Shown here in pieces: positions 1 through 36,835 of a DNA stretch of 64,000 nt; the first letter of the stretch is position 1, and each line of letters starts with the position of its first letter. This stretch comes from Monoplex corrugatus (Eukaryota; Mollusca; Gastropoda; Littorinimorpha; Ranellidae): positions 24,548,961 through 24,612,960 of the forward strand of contig CM060312.1 in assembly GCA_030674185.1 (NCBI GenBank), read 5' to 3'. Below the pieces are notes generated by a model. It did not search any database, was not told the origin of the DNA, and worked only from the letters and a program-made list of their open reading frames with translations. A program made the translations under genes and the position numbers.

Positions 1-82
1 TTTCACTTCTGTCATTGTCAAAAAGGTCTTCAGTCTACTCTCTCCGTCTACTTAATATTTTTGAATACATTTTTGTGATAAG

Positions 83-242
83 TACACACTCACAAACGCC
101 ACACACACAAACACAACACACACACACACACACCACACACACACAACACACACACACACACACACACACACCACACACACACACACACACAACACCCACA
201 CACACACACACACCACACACACCACACGGACACACACACGGA

Positions 243-276
<34 letters not shown>

Positions 277-291
277 CACACACACACACAC

Positions 292-334
<43 letters not shown>

Positions 335-393
335 CACACACACACACACACACCACACACACACACACACACACCAACACACACACACACACC
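83..393. repeat. (AC)n interrupted microsatellite
   Basis: About 310 bp of AC dinucleotides interrupted by single C, A and G changes. Apparent His/Thr or Cys/Val reading frames through it are not genes. Confidence 0.95.
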
Positions 394-424
394 CATCGAA
401 ATGTATTGCTTAAAAGCACTTACA

Positions 425-555
425 TGACCATGCCTTCTTTTCTTCGTGATTAGATGTGCTGCATTGTTCTGAGCCTTTTGCAGTCGAGAAATTTGTTCTG
501 CTGGTAATCCAACTGGCATATAGAATTACAACAGCCCAGCGAGCAAGTTATTGTA
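425..555 (-). mobile_element. CR1-like LINE fragment, reverse transcriptase C-terminal region
   Basis: Minus-strand translation contains GLPAEQISRLQKAQNNAA followed by HLITKKRRHGHV, the conserved patch between RT and the C-terminal tail of CR1/Jockey-type LINEs. The (AC)n array follows on its 3' side. Confidence 0.75.
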
Positions 556-655
556 GCGGAGACAAGTGGTTTGCATGCTGTTCAGACAGGCATGGTCTGA
601 TGTAGACGATCCTCCTAAGCTGTGGATAGAACCTATGGTAGGTGTTGCTCATGCG

Positions 656-895
656 TTCTTCATCATCATCATGTGCCCTACCGCATGGCATTGGCGATCA
701 TGGCCCTCCATATGCATATATCCCTGTCGCCGCAAGCACATCTTCCACCCTCTCTGTCCTCAGCCACCCTGCAAGTCCGTTCATTATTTTCTCCTGGGTC
801 TACCTGGCGTTCTCTTTCTCTCCAGCTTTCCTGTTGTGACCAGGTGCTCTGATTCCCCTTTCCTCATAAAATGGCCTGTATGCCTTTTTACATAG
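656..895 (-). mobile_element. RTE-2 LINE 3' end, 5'-truncated
   Basis: The complement of this segment matches 21380-21600 (GCCATGG(T/A)CGCCAACGCCAT and the preceding C-terminal coding region). Its 3' tail is the short CATCATCATCAT run at its left end. Confidence 0.75.
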
Positions 896-1117
896 ATAAA
901 TTCCCGTCATTCTTGACTCAAACATATGTCGCAGACATTAGGAAGGATATATCAATACTACCAAAACTTTCACACTCATTGCGATCAATCCAAGTTGAGA
1001 AGCTGTACCGACAGGGCATCACTCCATGATCATATAAGCCACGTCAGTATTCTGTGGCTAGCAGAAACACAAAAATACCCAACACGCAAAATTCTGTCGA
1101 AAATCGATTTTCATTGA

Positions 1118-1512
1118 TCATCATCATCATGTGCCAGCCGCATGGCGTTGGCGACCATGGCCCTGCATACCAATCTATCTTTCGTCGCTGATAGTACATC
1201 TCCCACCCTTTCTGTCTTTATCCGCTCTCACCGGGTCTACCTGGTGCTCTTTTGCCCTACAGCTTTCCTCTTGTGACTAGGTGCTCAAATGTTTGCTGCC
1301 TCATAAAAGTGTCATGTAAATGTTGCTTGTTTTTTTTCTTCTTCCTAATCTTCTTTATTAATGATCTTCTTGTGTCTGCCTCCTTTAAGACTGTCTCGTT
1401 TGTTTTCTTTGCTGTCTATGGAACTCTCAAATTCTTCTTAGAAACCACATTTCAACTACCTCAATTTTGTGCTGACTTTGCATGTTGACTGCGTTTCGTA
1501 TCCGTACAACAT
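1118..1512 (-). mobile_element. RTE-2 LINE 3' end, longer 5'-truncated copy
   Basis: Same family as 656-895 and 21226-21600, extending further 5' to the region encoding the EATEMWFLRGLLRVPW-like stretch. The tail is the ATCATCATCAT at the left end. The reading frame is broken. Confidence 0.75.
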
Positions 1513-1744
1513 CTATACACTTTCATCGGTAAACAGAAATACATGTTCACAGAAAGGTTGTGGAGTGGGGGGAATGAATGGCACCGCACTGCGTTGACAA
1601 GTTCCCATCCTCCACATGAACTTGGGTGTTCCTGTGTCGTGCGACGCGTTAGGCATCGAGAGCGCTCCTACCGGCCCCATCGACATAAGTCTGAGGGCAT
1701 CACTCCGGCGTCTGTTGACAGGAGAGGAGCTCACGTTTCACATA

Positions 1745-2126
1745 TACAGTACGATATAGTGAGTACGGTACAATACAATACAATACGATACAATACGATA
1801 CGATACGATACGATATGATACGATACGATACTATACGACAGTATACGATACTATGCGATGCAATACAATACAATACAACACAATACAATACGATACGACA
1901 CTATACGATACGATACGATACGATACGATACGATACGATACAATACAATACATACAATACAATACGATACGATACGATACTATACTATACGATGCAATAC
2001 AATGCAATACATTTCAATACAATGCAACGCAATGCAATGCAGTGCAGTGCAGTGCAATACAATACGATACAATACAATACAATAAATACAATACAATACA
2101 ATACAATACAACACAATGCAATGCAG
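1745..2126. repeat. Pentanucleotide satellite, (AATAC/GATAC)n
   Basis: About 380 bp of 5-bp units alternating AATAC and GATAC in blocks, drifting on the right to AATGC/AGTGC. Runs of one variant alternate with runs of the other. Confidence 0.93.
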
Positions 2127-2222
2127 TGTATAGTTGTAGGCTTTTACGTATATGACTGTTTTCTCCCCTGTTTGTAGGCAGTCATACTGCGTTTGCGGGG
2201 ATTTATAAACGGACACTAATGG

Positions 2223-2490
2223 CATTGGTTGGTGAAGAGGCAAACCTCTCGCCTTCCAGTCCAATTACACAGGTTTAATACTGATCCGAAAAAAAGTCTG
2301 TTTGCGTGACCTCCACTTCACCCAGCTGTGAATGCGTACCTGACCCTGTTCAGCGTTGGGAAAGGTAAAGCAGAGAGAGAGAGTGAAGATGGGCGCCGCA
2401 CTCATTATGCTGACCCGAGAAAAGTTCAGATCTCTACGACCTCACTCCCCTACGACTTCAGGGTTATGGGACAAGCTTCAGGCTTCCTGT
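2223..2490 (+). mobile_element. Family B SINE-like repeat
   Basis: Shares GTGAATGCGTACCTGACC, CTGTTCAGCGTTGGGAAAGG and TAAAGCAG with the complements of 17521-17690, 29905-29985 and 30222-30400, and a weaker match at 7440-7590. Recurrence in both orientations at unrelated sites supports a dispersed family. Confidence 0.6.
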
Positions 2491-2710
2491 AACTTTACGG
2501 TACGCTGAGGGTGTTTGTTAAGTTCGGATCTCTGTCCCATGGCGTTCGTGATGCTGCATGCACAAAGTCAGCTGGGCTGGTAATGGCTTCTCCCTTAATA
2601 AAATTCAGATTGTTTCATATCCACCGGTGGTGTGTGTGTATGTGTGTTTCGAAGGTAAAACTTGAAGATCCGAAAAATAAAAAGCCAAGAATCAGCGCTT
2701 TTTCAGAAGC

Positions 2711-2967
2711 GGGCCTCAGCAGCTCAGTTGGTTGAGCGTCGGATTCACATGCTAATGGTTGTGGGTTTGAATCCCAGGGTGCACTACATTAAAACTGGTC
2801 TTCTCACTGTCCCATCTTAACATCATTGTTGTTCTGGTGGTGTCAGTATAGGATTAGGTAAGCCTCCCCCCCCCTTCCCCTCCTTCCTTGGGATGATTAT
2901 CCCCGTCAGCCATATCACCTGAGGTGGGTGCTGACGAAAAAACTGAACCAAATTAATCAATCAAACT
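2711..2967 (+). mobile_element. tRNA-derived SINE
   Basis: Pol III A-box-like CAGCTCAGTTGGTTGAGCG and B-box GGGTTTGAATCCC sit about 30 bp apart at the left end; the body includes CCCATCTTAACATCATTG and TTCTGGTGGTGTCAG; the tail is AATTAATCAATCAAA. The body recurs at 48540-48600 in the other orientation. Confidence 0.72.
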
Positions 2968-3355
2968 TTTTCAGGAAGATGAGTGAGTTACATTTTCTCG
3001 GACATTTCTGACAATTTTAAAAATTATTTTCATTGTTGTGATATTCTATCATTGTCCTCCCTTCACGTCCAGATTGTTTGCTATTTTTACTTCAATCGAA
3101 ATGTCCCCAAGGTCACAGTAACCTTGAGGAGGGCAAAATCTCAATTTTCTCTGATAATGTGGGTTGAAAAAGGGATAATGTTAGGAGAGTTTGACAATTT
3201 TTGTTTTTGTTTTTGTTTTTTAGTGTTTCCCATTCTCGAGCGGGCTCGTATTTGTATAACCTTTTTTTTTTCCTGCAATCTCACCACTTAGACAGTTATA
3301 CTCTGTTTGTGGGGTTGTATGCGGGGTGTTCTCAGATTTCCGTAAACCACCTAAC

Positions 3356-3440
3356 ACTCAAACACACACACATACACACACAAACACACGTACACACACA
3401 TACACACAAACACACATACACACAAACACGCACACACACA

Positions 3441-3481
<41 letters not shown>

Positions 3482-3540
3482 CACACACACACACACACAA
3501 CACATACACACACATACACACACAAACACACATACACACA

Positions 3541-3581
<41 letters not shown>

Positions 3582-3617
3582 CACACACACACATATACAC
3601 AAAAAATACACACACAA
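3356..3617. repeat. (AC)n / (ACACAA)n microsatellite
   Basis: About 260 bp of AC dinucleotides with regularly spaced AAACAC and ATACAC variants. Confidence 0.95.
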
Positions 3618-3923
3618 TATTTAGTGTTCAAACTTTAATATACCTTTAACCACAACTGAAGCATGCAGGATAACAGCAAGTAAACGAAAATCCAGACTCA
3701 GCAGATAATATTAAGAAGAAAGAATTCATAACTGTGAAATCCCAACAGAAAAATGTCCGTTTGGAACTGTATAACGAGATGATACTCAAATTTCAGGTCG
3801 AAAGTATACAATTTTAGAACATTTGGTAATTTCCATTTATTTTTTTCCTCTTCCATAAATGAGAACACTGTTTTAAATGAAGGATATTTTTTGTGGAATA
3901 AACCTGAGTCGGCCATCACGGGA

Positions 3924-3924
<1 letters not shown>

Positions 3925-4004
<80 letters not shown>

Positions 4005-4022
4005 AACACACACACACACACA

Positions 4023-4101
<79 letters not shown>

Positions 4102-4114
4102 CACACACACACAC
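3925..4114. repeat. (AC)n microsatellite
   Basis: About 190 bp of near-pure AC repeats. Confidence 0.95.
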
Positions 4115-4437
4115 TTATTTTTTTATACCTACGTGTATGTATATTCAGAATTACCTGTGTGTTTGTGTATTTGTGTACAACGAAAACAACAACAATAAAA
4201 TAAACAAAGGCTGCGCTATAGGAACCTAATACTCTATTCAATTTATTATCCTTAATAATTCTAATGAAAGTGCCAAGCCAAAATTGGAACATATAGGAAT
4301 GAGAGCGTCTCAAAGGTGTCAACTGCCAGGGTAGGGGGAACTCCCAATAGTTCAGCGGACTTGTGTTCATGACCAGGACAAGCCACATGGTTGGATACAG
4401 AATGACAGTGTGGGTTCAGGGTCACACGTCTAACAGC

Positions 4438-4739
4438 TGAGTGTACCCTAGCTCAGCATCCTGTATGTGTGTATATGTGTGTGTTTGTGTGTATGTGTGT
4501 GTGTGTCTGTGTCTGTGTGTATCTGTGTGTGTAGATGAGATAAAGAGAGGATGACGAGGGTTCATTTGCCTACCAGATCGAGTGTACTCTAGCTCAGCAT
4601 TCTGTGTGTGTGTGTGTGTGTGTATACGTGCGTACGTGTGTGTGTGTGTTTGTGTGTGTGCGTGTGTGCGTGCGTGTGTGTGTGTGCATGTGTGTGTGTG
4701 TGTGTGTGCATGTGTGTGTGTGTGTGCGCGCGCGGGCTA

Positions 4740-4822
<83 letters not shown>
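4438..4822. repeat. Duplicated (GT)n array
   Basis: Two GT-rich arrays (4462-4533 and 4600-4822), each preceded by the same ~25-bp leader (GAGTGTAC.CTAGCTCAGCAT at 4438 and 4578). The whole unit was probably duplicated with a ~140-bp period. Confidence 0.85.
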
Positions 4823-4824
<2 letters not shown>

Positions 4825-5586
4825 CTCGAAATATTCGTTCTATTACTTTAAAGTGCAATAAGTCTGCTTTTGACGTGGACCATATGCGCTGTGTAGGTAA
4901 AATTATGAACAAACAATAGCACGATAAATGAGAGAACGCTTGTAGCGTACCACATCCTGAAAACGGGACCACGATAACCACACTGACAAAAAATAATTGG
5001 TGACACAGCAATATTTTTAAGATACCATAACAACAAACCCTATCACAAAGACAAAATGTACGTTGAAAAACAGACTGAACAATGACACAGGTTGCAATGC
5101 AGAACTACTCAAAACAACAACAACAACAACAGCAAAACAATGGCGAATTTTACTTTGATAACAAAATATGATAACAAAGTGCATTTTTAAAAGAATGAGA
5201 AAGCGTGCGTTTGAATATACCGTGACACTGAAAACTGACAATCATATGTTTAAGAAAAGATGAAAACTTTTTGCTTTAACAGTAAAATACAGTGAAAAAA
5301 GGTATTAAAACATGAAGATAAAAGGTGCATTAGAATGTTTCCATGATAACTGAAAACAGGCAATAACAAACATTGCTGTGCGAACAAACCATAAGTTTTC
5401 ACTGCCTATCCGGTCATTCTGACCTTAGTGTTTCTTCGATCTCGTTCCCTCTCCCTCCCCCAGTCCAAAACCATTCAATGCAATAGAGGTCAAGGATTCT
5501 GCAAGATTTGGATGGAGCGCATAAGGAACTGTCCGACTGCTATCAATTTGTCTGGAACAAAATTAAAATCTTGGCTTATGTAACGT

Positions 5587-29567
<23,981 letters not shown>

Positions 29568-29861
29568 CTCTACTGAAAAAAAAAGAATATTCATAAATAA
29601 AAAATATTCTCACCATCTAAAAGCACATACACGAACAGATGTTAAAAGAAATATTGAACGTATCTCACAGTCTCTCTCGCGAAAGTGAAGAAGGTAAATG
29701 TCGGATTTCCGAGTTAGAGAACTCCGCCTAGATCGTAAGGGTAGATATTTTCCCCATCTTCCAGGTCAACATGTGTGTAGACCTATCAAGTTCCTCAGTC
29801 CCCTCTGTGTGTATATGCATGCAGATTCAAACATGCACATAAATAGAAACAGAAAAAACAC

Positions 29862-29904
29862 GTGAAAAGAATAAGAACGTGTATTTAATACAACAAGACA
29901 TCTA

Positions 29905-29905
<1 letters not shown>
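29862..29905 (+). repeat. Family E fragment
   Basis: AAGAACGTGTATTTAATACA then ACAAGACA match the arm at 9534-9570 before diverging. Confidence 0.55.
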
Positions 29906-30400
<495 letters not shown>

Positions 30401-30828
30401 GGCAAATGAACCAACTCTACATTCTGGTTTGATAAATATACAATATATTTTTTAATAAAATATGCGTGCGCGGGCACATTTGAGGCAATAAATGTTATTT
30501 TACATGTAAATGGTTCTTGTCATATCTATAAAATTTGCAAATCAGATGGAAACATGCATATTTACATATGTCATTACCATCATGGAGTTGATATCGCGCC
30601 AGCAGGCAGCAAAAGTGTGTGGTGTTTTTACAGTGTTTTTATCGAGGTTCTATTTGATTTTATGCATTGAATTTTATATCAGTTTGTTCCTTTTGAATCT
30701 CGAGGTGTGGTGATGTGGATACTTTTTCGGAATTGTGAGTGTTTTACCAGATACTCTGACTTTGGAGTTTTAGATACCTACTTTTCATCATTTTAATTCA
30801 GCCGCACAAGTCTGACATTTTATCTGTG

Positions 30829-31523
30829 CTACTATCATCTCCATCGTATAAAGCTGATCAGGAAGTATCTCTCTGTCGAAACAACTGCAAAACTCGTTCT
30901 CTCCTTCATAATGTCTCGCATTGACTATTGCAATTCACTCCTGTCTGGTCTTCCTGCCTCCACCATTCACATCCTACAGCGCATTCAAAACAATGCTGCA
31001 CGCCTTGTACTCAAAAAGAAAAAAGCTGACCACATATCTCCTCTCCTGGCACAACTTCACTGGCTCCCTGTATCAAAGCGCATACAGTACAAACTAGACA
31101 CCATGTGCTACAAAAGCCTCAATAACGCAGCCCCCGATTACCTGTCAAGCCTACTTGAGATCTATGTTCCCTCACGTACCCTCCGCTCTGCCTCTGATCC
31201 TCTGACTCTTCGCTTTCCACGCACTAAGCTCAATACCTATGGTCCACGAGCCTTCTCTGTTTCTGGTCCACTCTCCTGGAACAAACTTCCTCTCTCAGTC
31301 CGTCAGCAACCTACTTTTGTCTCCTTCAAGTCCGCTCTCAAAACTCACCTTTTCTCTCCTGCATAAAATCCTAACCTCACTCAACCCTCCCCTCTGCAGC
31401 CTGTCTCCGCTCGGAGGGAATCACATGGTTGTAATATATAATTGTATGCTATGCTCTCTATAATTTTCCATTGCTTTTATTCTTGCTTTTATTGCTTTTA
31501 TTCTTTCTCCCCATTTATAGCCA

Positions 31524-31595
<72 letters not shown>

Positions 31596-31706
31596 TGTAT
31601 GTGTGCGAGCGTGCGTGCCTGCGTGTGTGTCTGCTTCAGCGCTTAGATTTGATTTTATCAAGATTTTGCGCTATATAAATATTGTAATTATTAATTATTA
31701 TTATTA
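30829..31706 (+). mobile_element. Family D LINE copy 0, 5'-truncated, with complete 3' end
   Basis: The frame from 30911 reads SRIDYCNSLLSGLPASTIHI, LQRIQNNAARLVLKKKKADH, QLHWLPVSKRIQYKLDTMCY and RAFSVSGPLSWNKLPLSV, ending in TAA at 31364. The 3' UTR has CCATTTATAGCCATGC, a (GT)n array, CAGCGCTTAGATTTGATT and an (ATT)n tail. Confidence 0.88.
31525..31630. repeat. (GT)n inside family D 3' UTR
   Basis: The microsatellite has the same position and flanks as in the other D copies at 40345-40465 and 46393-46548. Confidence 0.93.
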
Positions 31707-32169
31707 ACTGTGTTTACATTTTTGGCCTATTGTGTTGGCCCCAACACTACAGCTCCTAAACCTTAGTCGACTGTCGTTTGTGCATGAACAATTCTCCTGT
31801 TGCTTGTAAGTTAGCCGTATGCATAGACTGCACTGAATTTTCTTCTTGTCTCTCTGAATCAAGTGTATCGCGTGAACTGACCAACCCACACACCAACCTA
31901 CAAATATCTTCCTTTTCCGACTGGCTTGCAACAATGGACGCGTCCCACATTAGAAAAATTGGACTGTCACTTCTTAAACACAGCAAGTGCTATCTCGGTG
32001 GAGACGGTTACCTGCGCATCCGCGAGTTGTGGCTGTGTTGTAAGCCCCGCACTGCGCGATCCTGTCGTGCTGGACGTCTCCACCGTCTCTGGCACAACCT
32101 GCCTCCAGCTGAACCAGTCTTCCCTCCACTGCCCCTGCCCTCGACCTTGCTGCTGCGGACTTCGCCTTC

Positions 32170-32530
32170 TCCTCTGTCATCTTCGCCTTCGCCTTCTGTC
32201 CTGGTGGTGCCGCCTGCACCTTCTGTCCTGATGGTGCCGCCTTCACTTTCTGTCCCGCTGGTCCCGCCTTCGTCTTCTGTCCCGCTGGTGTCGCCTTCAT
32301 CTTCTGTCCCGCTGGTGCCGCCTTCGTCTTCTGTCCCGCTGGTGTTGCCTTCATCTTCTGTCCTGCTGGTGCCGCCTTCGTCTTCTGTCTCGTCGATGCC
32401 GCCTTCGTCTTCTGTCCCGCTGGTGCTGCCTTCATCTTCTGTCCCGTCTGTGCTGCCTTCGTCTTCTGTCCCGCTGGTTCTGCCTTCATCTTCTGTCTCG
32501 TCGGTGCCGCTTTCGTCTCCGCCTCTGCCG
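32170..32530 (+). repeat. 27-bp coding minisatellite in LINE D
   Basis: About a dozen units of CCTTCGTCTTCTGTCCCGCT plus GGTGCCG, encoding a nine-residue Ser/Pro/Val repeat upstream of the endonuclease. Confidence 0.9.
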
Positions 32531-33259
32531 CCGCCATGTGACTGATAAATTGAAATTATGTCTGTTTAATGCTCAGTCAGTTTGCAAGGACGGCAAAGCC
32601 AATGTCATTGCTGACTTCATCACAGACGAGCACATTGACATTGTATTTATCACCGAAACTTGGCTTAACCCCCATGGTCACGAACCCATACATGCGAGTC
32701 TCACTCCGAGTGGATATAGGCTTGCTTCTTTCCATCGCCCATCCCGAGGTGGTGGTATCGCCATCCTCTACAACGACTCACTCCATTCCCGCCTATCTTT
32801 CTCGCAGTCTCTGCCTTTCTCCCATCCTTCTTTTGAGCACGTTGAAGTATCCTTCTAATCCAGCCCCTCATCCCATCACCTCCTCCTGTGTCTATCGACT
32901 TCCACCTAGCTCTGCCAACAAGCTCACCACATCCACGTTTCTCTCTGACTTTGACCAACTACTCGACCACTACTGCCTCTTACCTGGAAATCTCATCAAT
33001 GTCCACTATGACAACATTCACCGTTATGACACAAGACATATCATCAACTCGCTGTCCAATCACAATATGACTCAACACATTTCTGAACCAACCCATCAAA
33101 AAGGTCACACTCTTGACTGGATCATTTCTCGTGATCACCACAATTCAGCTACTGACAATTGCTTAGTTCTTTCTACCCGTCTAACTTCAGCCCTTCCATC
33201 TGACCACTCTGCAATTCTGTTCTCTTGACATTTCTCCTTCTTCCCGTACCACGCGCACA

Positions 33260-34597
33260 GTGACTCGACGCAATCTCAAATCTATCGACCTCTCCACTTT
33301 TTCATCTGATGCTTCCCGTCTCCTTTCCGAAAAGTCACATAACCTTGCCGATGAATTCTATACTACTCTCCACCATCTTCTGGACACTCATGCTCCAGCT
33401 GCAACCCGTCTTTTACCTGACCGGCCCCCTACCCCCTGGCTCACTCATGAGATTGCCTGTGCAAAACGTGCCTGCCGCAGAGCAGAGCGCCGCTGGCGCA
33501 AATCCAAACTCACTGTTCGTAGGCAACTTTTCCAAGCCTCAAGAACAAAAGTATCCACCCTCATCGCATCTGCAAAAACAAGCTTTTTCCAAACCCAAAT
33601 CCTGAATGCCTCTTCTTCAAAAGAACTCTTTACAACCATGAATCATCTCCTTGGCACACGAAAAGATTTACCTCTCCCAACAAAACACAATAATGAAGAA
33701 CTCCCATCTGTATTCTCCAAGTATTTTACCACCAAAATACAAACTCTTCGTGACAAGCTTGATAGGACACCCTGTCAACCATGCCCACCTGACCTTTCCT
33801 TCTCTGGCACACCTTTTACTACTTTTACCCTAGTCTCACAAGAAGAAATTCTCAACACAATCAGATCCATGTCGTTCAAAACCTGCCAACTGGATCCTCT
33901 TCCAGGTTCTCTCTACTCCAACTGTCTCCCTACACTCCTCCCATTCATCACTGACATCATCAACACTTCTCTTCAAACTGGAACTGTCCCGGATTCTTTC
34001 AAATCTGCTATCGTTCACCCTCTCCTCAAGAAATACAATTTAGACCCAAATGAATTGAAATACTACCAGCCTATCTCTAATCTCTCTTTCCTGTCAAAAC
34101 TCATCGAAAAAGTTGTCCTCAACCAGCTGAACTCTCACCTGTCTGCCAACAATCTCCTCAATCCTTTCCAATCAGCCTACCACCAGTGCCATAGCACTGA
34201 AACTGCCCTACTACACATTCTCAACAATCTCCTCCTTGCAACTGATACTGGCAAAGTCTCTCTCTTCACACTCCTCGATCTGTCTGCAGCCTTTGATACT
34301 ATTGATCATGGTATTCTCCTTTCTAGACTCCACCATACTTTTGGCATCTCTGACACTGCTTTCTCCTGGTTCACTTCATATCTATCAAACAGAAAACAAA
34401 CTGTTCTCATCAATGGCACTTACTCTCAACCTGCATACCTGACCTGTGGTGTTCCACAAGGATCTGTCCTTGGCCCTGTTCTTTTCACTCTTTACACCTC
34501 CCCCCTGTCCACTATCATCAACTCCCACTCTGTAAAACACCACCTCTATGCTGATGACACCCAACTTCAAGACAGTGACTCACCTGACAATGTATAG
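33260..34597 (+). pseudogene. Family D reverse transcriptase, interrupted by TAG
   Basis: A 445-codon open stretch containing RT motifs A (LDLSAAFDTIDH), B (GVPQGSVLGP) and C (YADD), stopped by TAG right after SPDNV. The frame resumes at 34604 and continues to about 35040. All catalytic Asp are present, so the lesions are few and recent. Confidence 0.88.
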
Positions 34598-35526
34598 CGC
34601 TTCTTGACTCGCACCACTGAGTGCTACTCGGACATTAAGAACTGGATGACATACAATAAACTCCAGCTTAATGACGACAAGACGGAAGCTATCCTCATTG
34701 GCACCCGTCAGAAACTTTCTCAGCTGCCCCCTCTTTCTCTCTCATTATGTAACACATCAGTCCCAATTTCTGATTCAGCTAAAAACCTTGGTGTCTGCCT
34801 TGACTCTACCCTCTCCATGAACAACTTTGTTTTTCAAACTGCCAGATCTTGCTACTATCACCTCCATCGTATAAGCCTGATCAGGAAGTATATCTCTGTT
34901 GAAACAACTGCAAAACTCGTTCTCTCCTTCATAATGTCTCACATTGACTATTGCAATTCACTCCTGTCTGGTCTTCCTGCCTCCACCATCCACATCCTAC
35001 AGCGCATTCAAAACAATGCTGCACGCCTTGTACTCAAAAAGAAAAAAAAGCTTACCACATTTCTCCTCTCCTGGCACAACTTCACTGGCTCCCTGTATCA
35101 AAGCACATACAGTACAAACTAGACAACATGTGCTACAAAAGCCTCAATAACGCAGCCCCCGATTACCTGTCAAGCCTACTTGAGATCTATGTTCCCTCAC
35201 GTACCCTCCGCTCTGCCTCCGATCCTCTTGACTTTTCGCTTTCCACGCACTAAGCTCAATACCTACGGTCCACGAGCCTTCTCTGTTTCTGGTTCACTCT
35301 CCTGGAACAAACTTCCTCTCTCAGTCCGTCAGCAACCTACTTTTGTCTCCTTCAAGTCCGCTCTCAAAACTCACCTTTTCTCCTCTGCATGAAATCCTGA
35401 CCTCACTCATCCCCCTCTGTAGCCTGTCTTCGCTCGGAGTGGAATCACATTGTAATATATATTTGTATATAATATGCTCTCTATAATTTTCCATTGCTTT
35501 TATTCTTTTTCCCCATTTATAGCCAT

Positions 35527-36440
35527 GTCAATACTGCAAACTTTCCACCTATTGTTGCTTGGAAGGACTCTGCAATGGAGGGGTCCTTGAGTCTGTCCAA
35601 GTTGAACTTCAGTCGGGTGTTCTTGGGCTTCTTGATCTTCTTCAGCCTGACCTTGAAGTTCATTATCACCAGGTCATGGTCACTACCCACATCTGCACCT
35701 GGAAATGTTCGCGTCTTGGCTCTGCAGATTCCAGATCTAAAACGGATTGGGACCAAGATGTAGTCGATCTGGTGGTTGGTCCCATTTGGTGCATGCCAAG
35801 TCCAGCATCGTGACGCCTTGTGTTCACCAAGGGTGTTAGCCAGTGTCATGTTGTTGTATCCGGCGAACTCAAGTAGGCGCAGTCCTCGCTCGTTGGAAAT
35901 TGCATTACAGGAGGACCCACAATGGTTCTTCCAGTCTTTTAATGCATCAGCGCCCACCTTAGCATTCCAGTCTCCCTGAATGATAAGGATGTCTTTTTTG
36001 TCAACCTCGTCAATGATTTCTTGAAGTTGTGTGTAGAATTCCTCCACATCCTCATCATCATAATCTGTTGTCGGTGCATAGGTTTGTATCGCTGTGATGT
36101 TGAATGGTGCTGCTCGGAGGCGGATGGAAATGAGCCTGTTGGATATTGGGCGGCACCCGAGTATTGAGTTCTTGACGTTCTTATTGACAAGAAATCCTAC
36201 GCCGTGGATGTGTTTTTTCAAGTCTCCACTGTAGTACAATACATGTCCTTCCTCAGTTTGGTGTTCTCCATGATCTTTCCACCTGACTTCGCTCAGTCCA
36301 ACTACATGCCAGGAATATCTTTCCAGCTCATGCGTAAGTTCGTGCAATTTGCCTGGCTGTGCAAGTGTTCTAACATTCCATGTGGCGATGGTGAGAGTTT
36401 CTCTTCCTCGGATCTTTTTGAAGAGGTTCCACCAGTCGCA
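35527..36440 (-). pseudogene. RTE-1 endonuclease half, inverted
   Basis: An open frame of about 290 codons with the exonuclease/endonuclease/phosphatase hallmarks TWNVRTL, SEVRW, GDWNAKVG and SDHDLVI. The protein is cut at KFAV where the inversion breakpoint lies. Confidence 0.88.
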
Positions 36441-36835
36441 TACTTGTCACCTCCGCCCTGGTGTCCAACGGAAGGCGCGGTCCTTGGTCCGGGCGACGAC
36501 CGAGCCGGTATCAACATTGGTTTTTGGTTCATCATCATGTAGTGTGTCTTGGGCATGAATAGCCTGGCGGCGCCCATCCCTCTCCAGGCCTGACCACAGC
36601 CGATATCCACCCACACGGCAACTCGCCTTGGTCATGAACACGTGGCCGTTGTAGTTCATCGTGGAACCCTTCCACCCTGGCCGGTGACCTGCGTCGTGGA
36701 GGTCCTTCGCCCAGTAGTGCCATGTTAACACCACCCCCTCACGTGGTTTGGCCCGCCAGCTGAAGCGGTGTACCGGGGTGTGGCGCTTGGAGTCAACACG
36801 TGAGAGATTTAGGAGTTGGGTGAGGCCAGTGTGCC

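Larger units (their letters stand above)
31707..35526 (+). mobile_element. Family D LINE copy 1, near full length, 3' tail missing
   Basis: In order: a Ser/Pro-rich N-terminal region (31778-32545), an apurinic-type endonuclease (LFNAQSVCKDGKAN, DIVFITETWLNPHG; HTLDWIIS and SDHSAI near 33115-33215), a linker (WLTHEIACAKRACRRAERRW), RT (YQPISNLSFLSKLIEKVVL, LDLSAAFDTIDHGILLSRLH, GVPQGSVLGPVLFTLYTSPL, HHLYADDTQLQ) and the C-terminal QLHWLPVS-type region. Lesions: an internal loss near 32850, TAG at 34597, a frameshift near 35045. Its 5' end abuts copy 0; its 3' end stops at the CCATG just before the (GT)n, where the inverted RTE-1 half begins. Confidence 0.88.

Noticed and set aside
2715..2790. 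A functional tRNA gene
   Set aside because: A and B boxes are present, but the acceptor stem does not pair and a SINE body follows; the same holds for 10917, 44036, 48650 and 54500.
83..4823. Long His/Thr- or Cys/Val-rich open frames
   Set aside because: They are translations of AC/GT microsatellites, open in all frames simply because the repeat has no stop codons.
31974..32537. 187-codon Lys/Ala-rich minus-strand frame
   Set aside because: It is the antisense of the Ser/Pro 27-bp coding repeat of LINE D.
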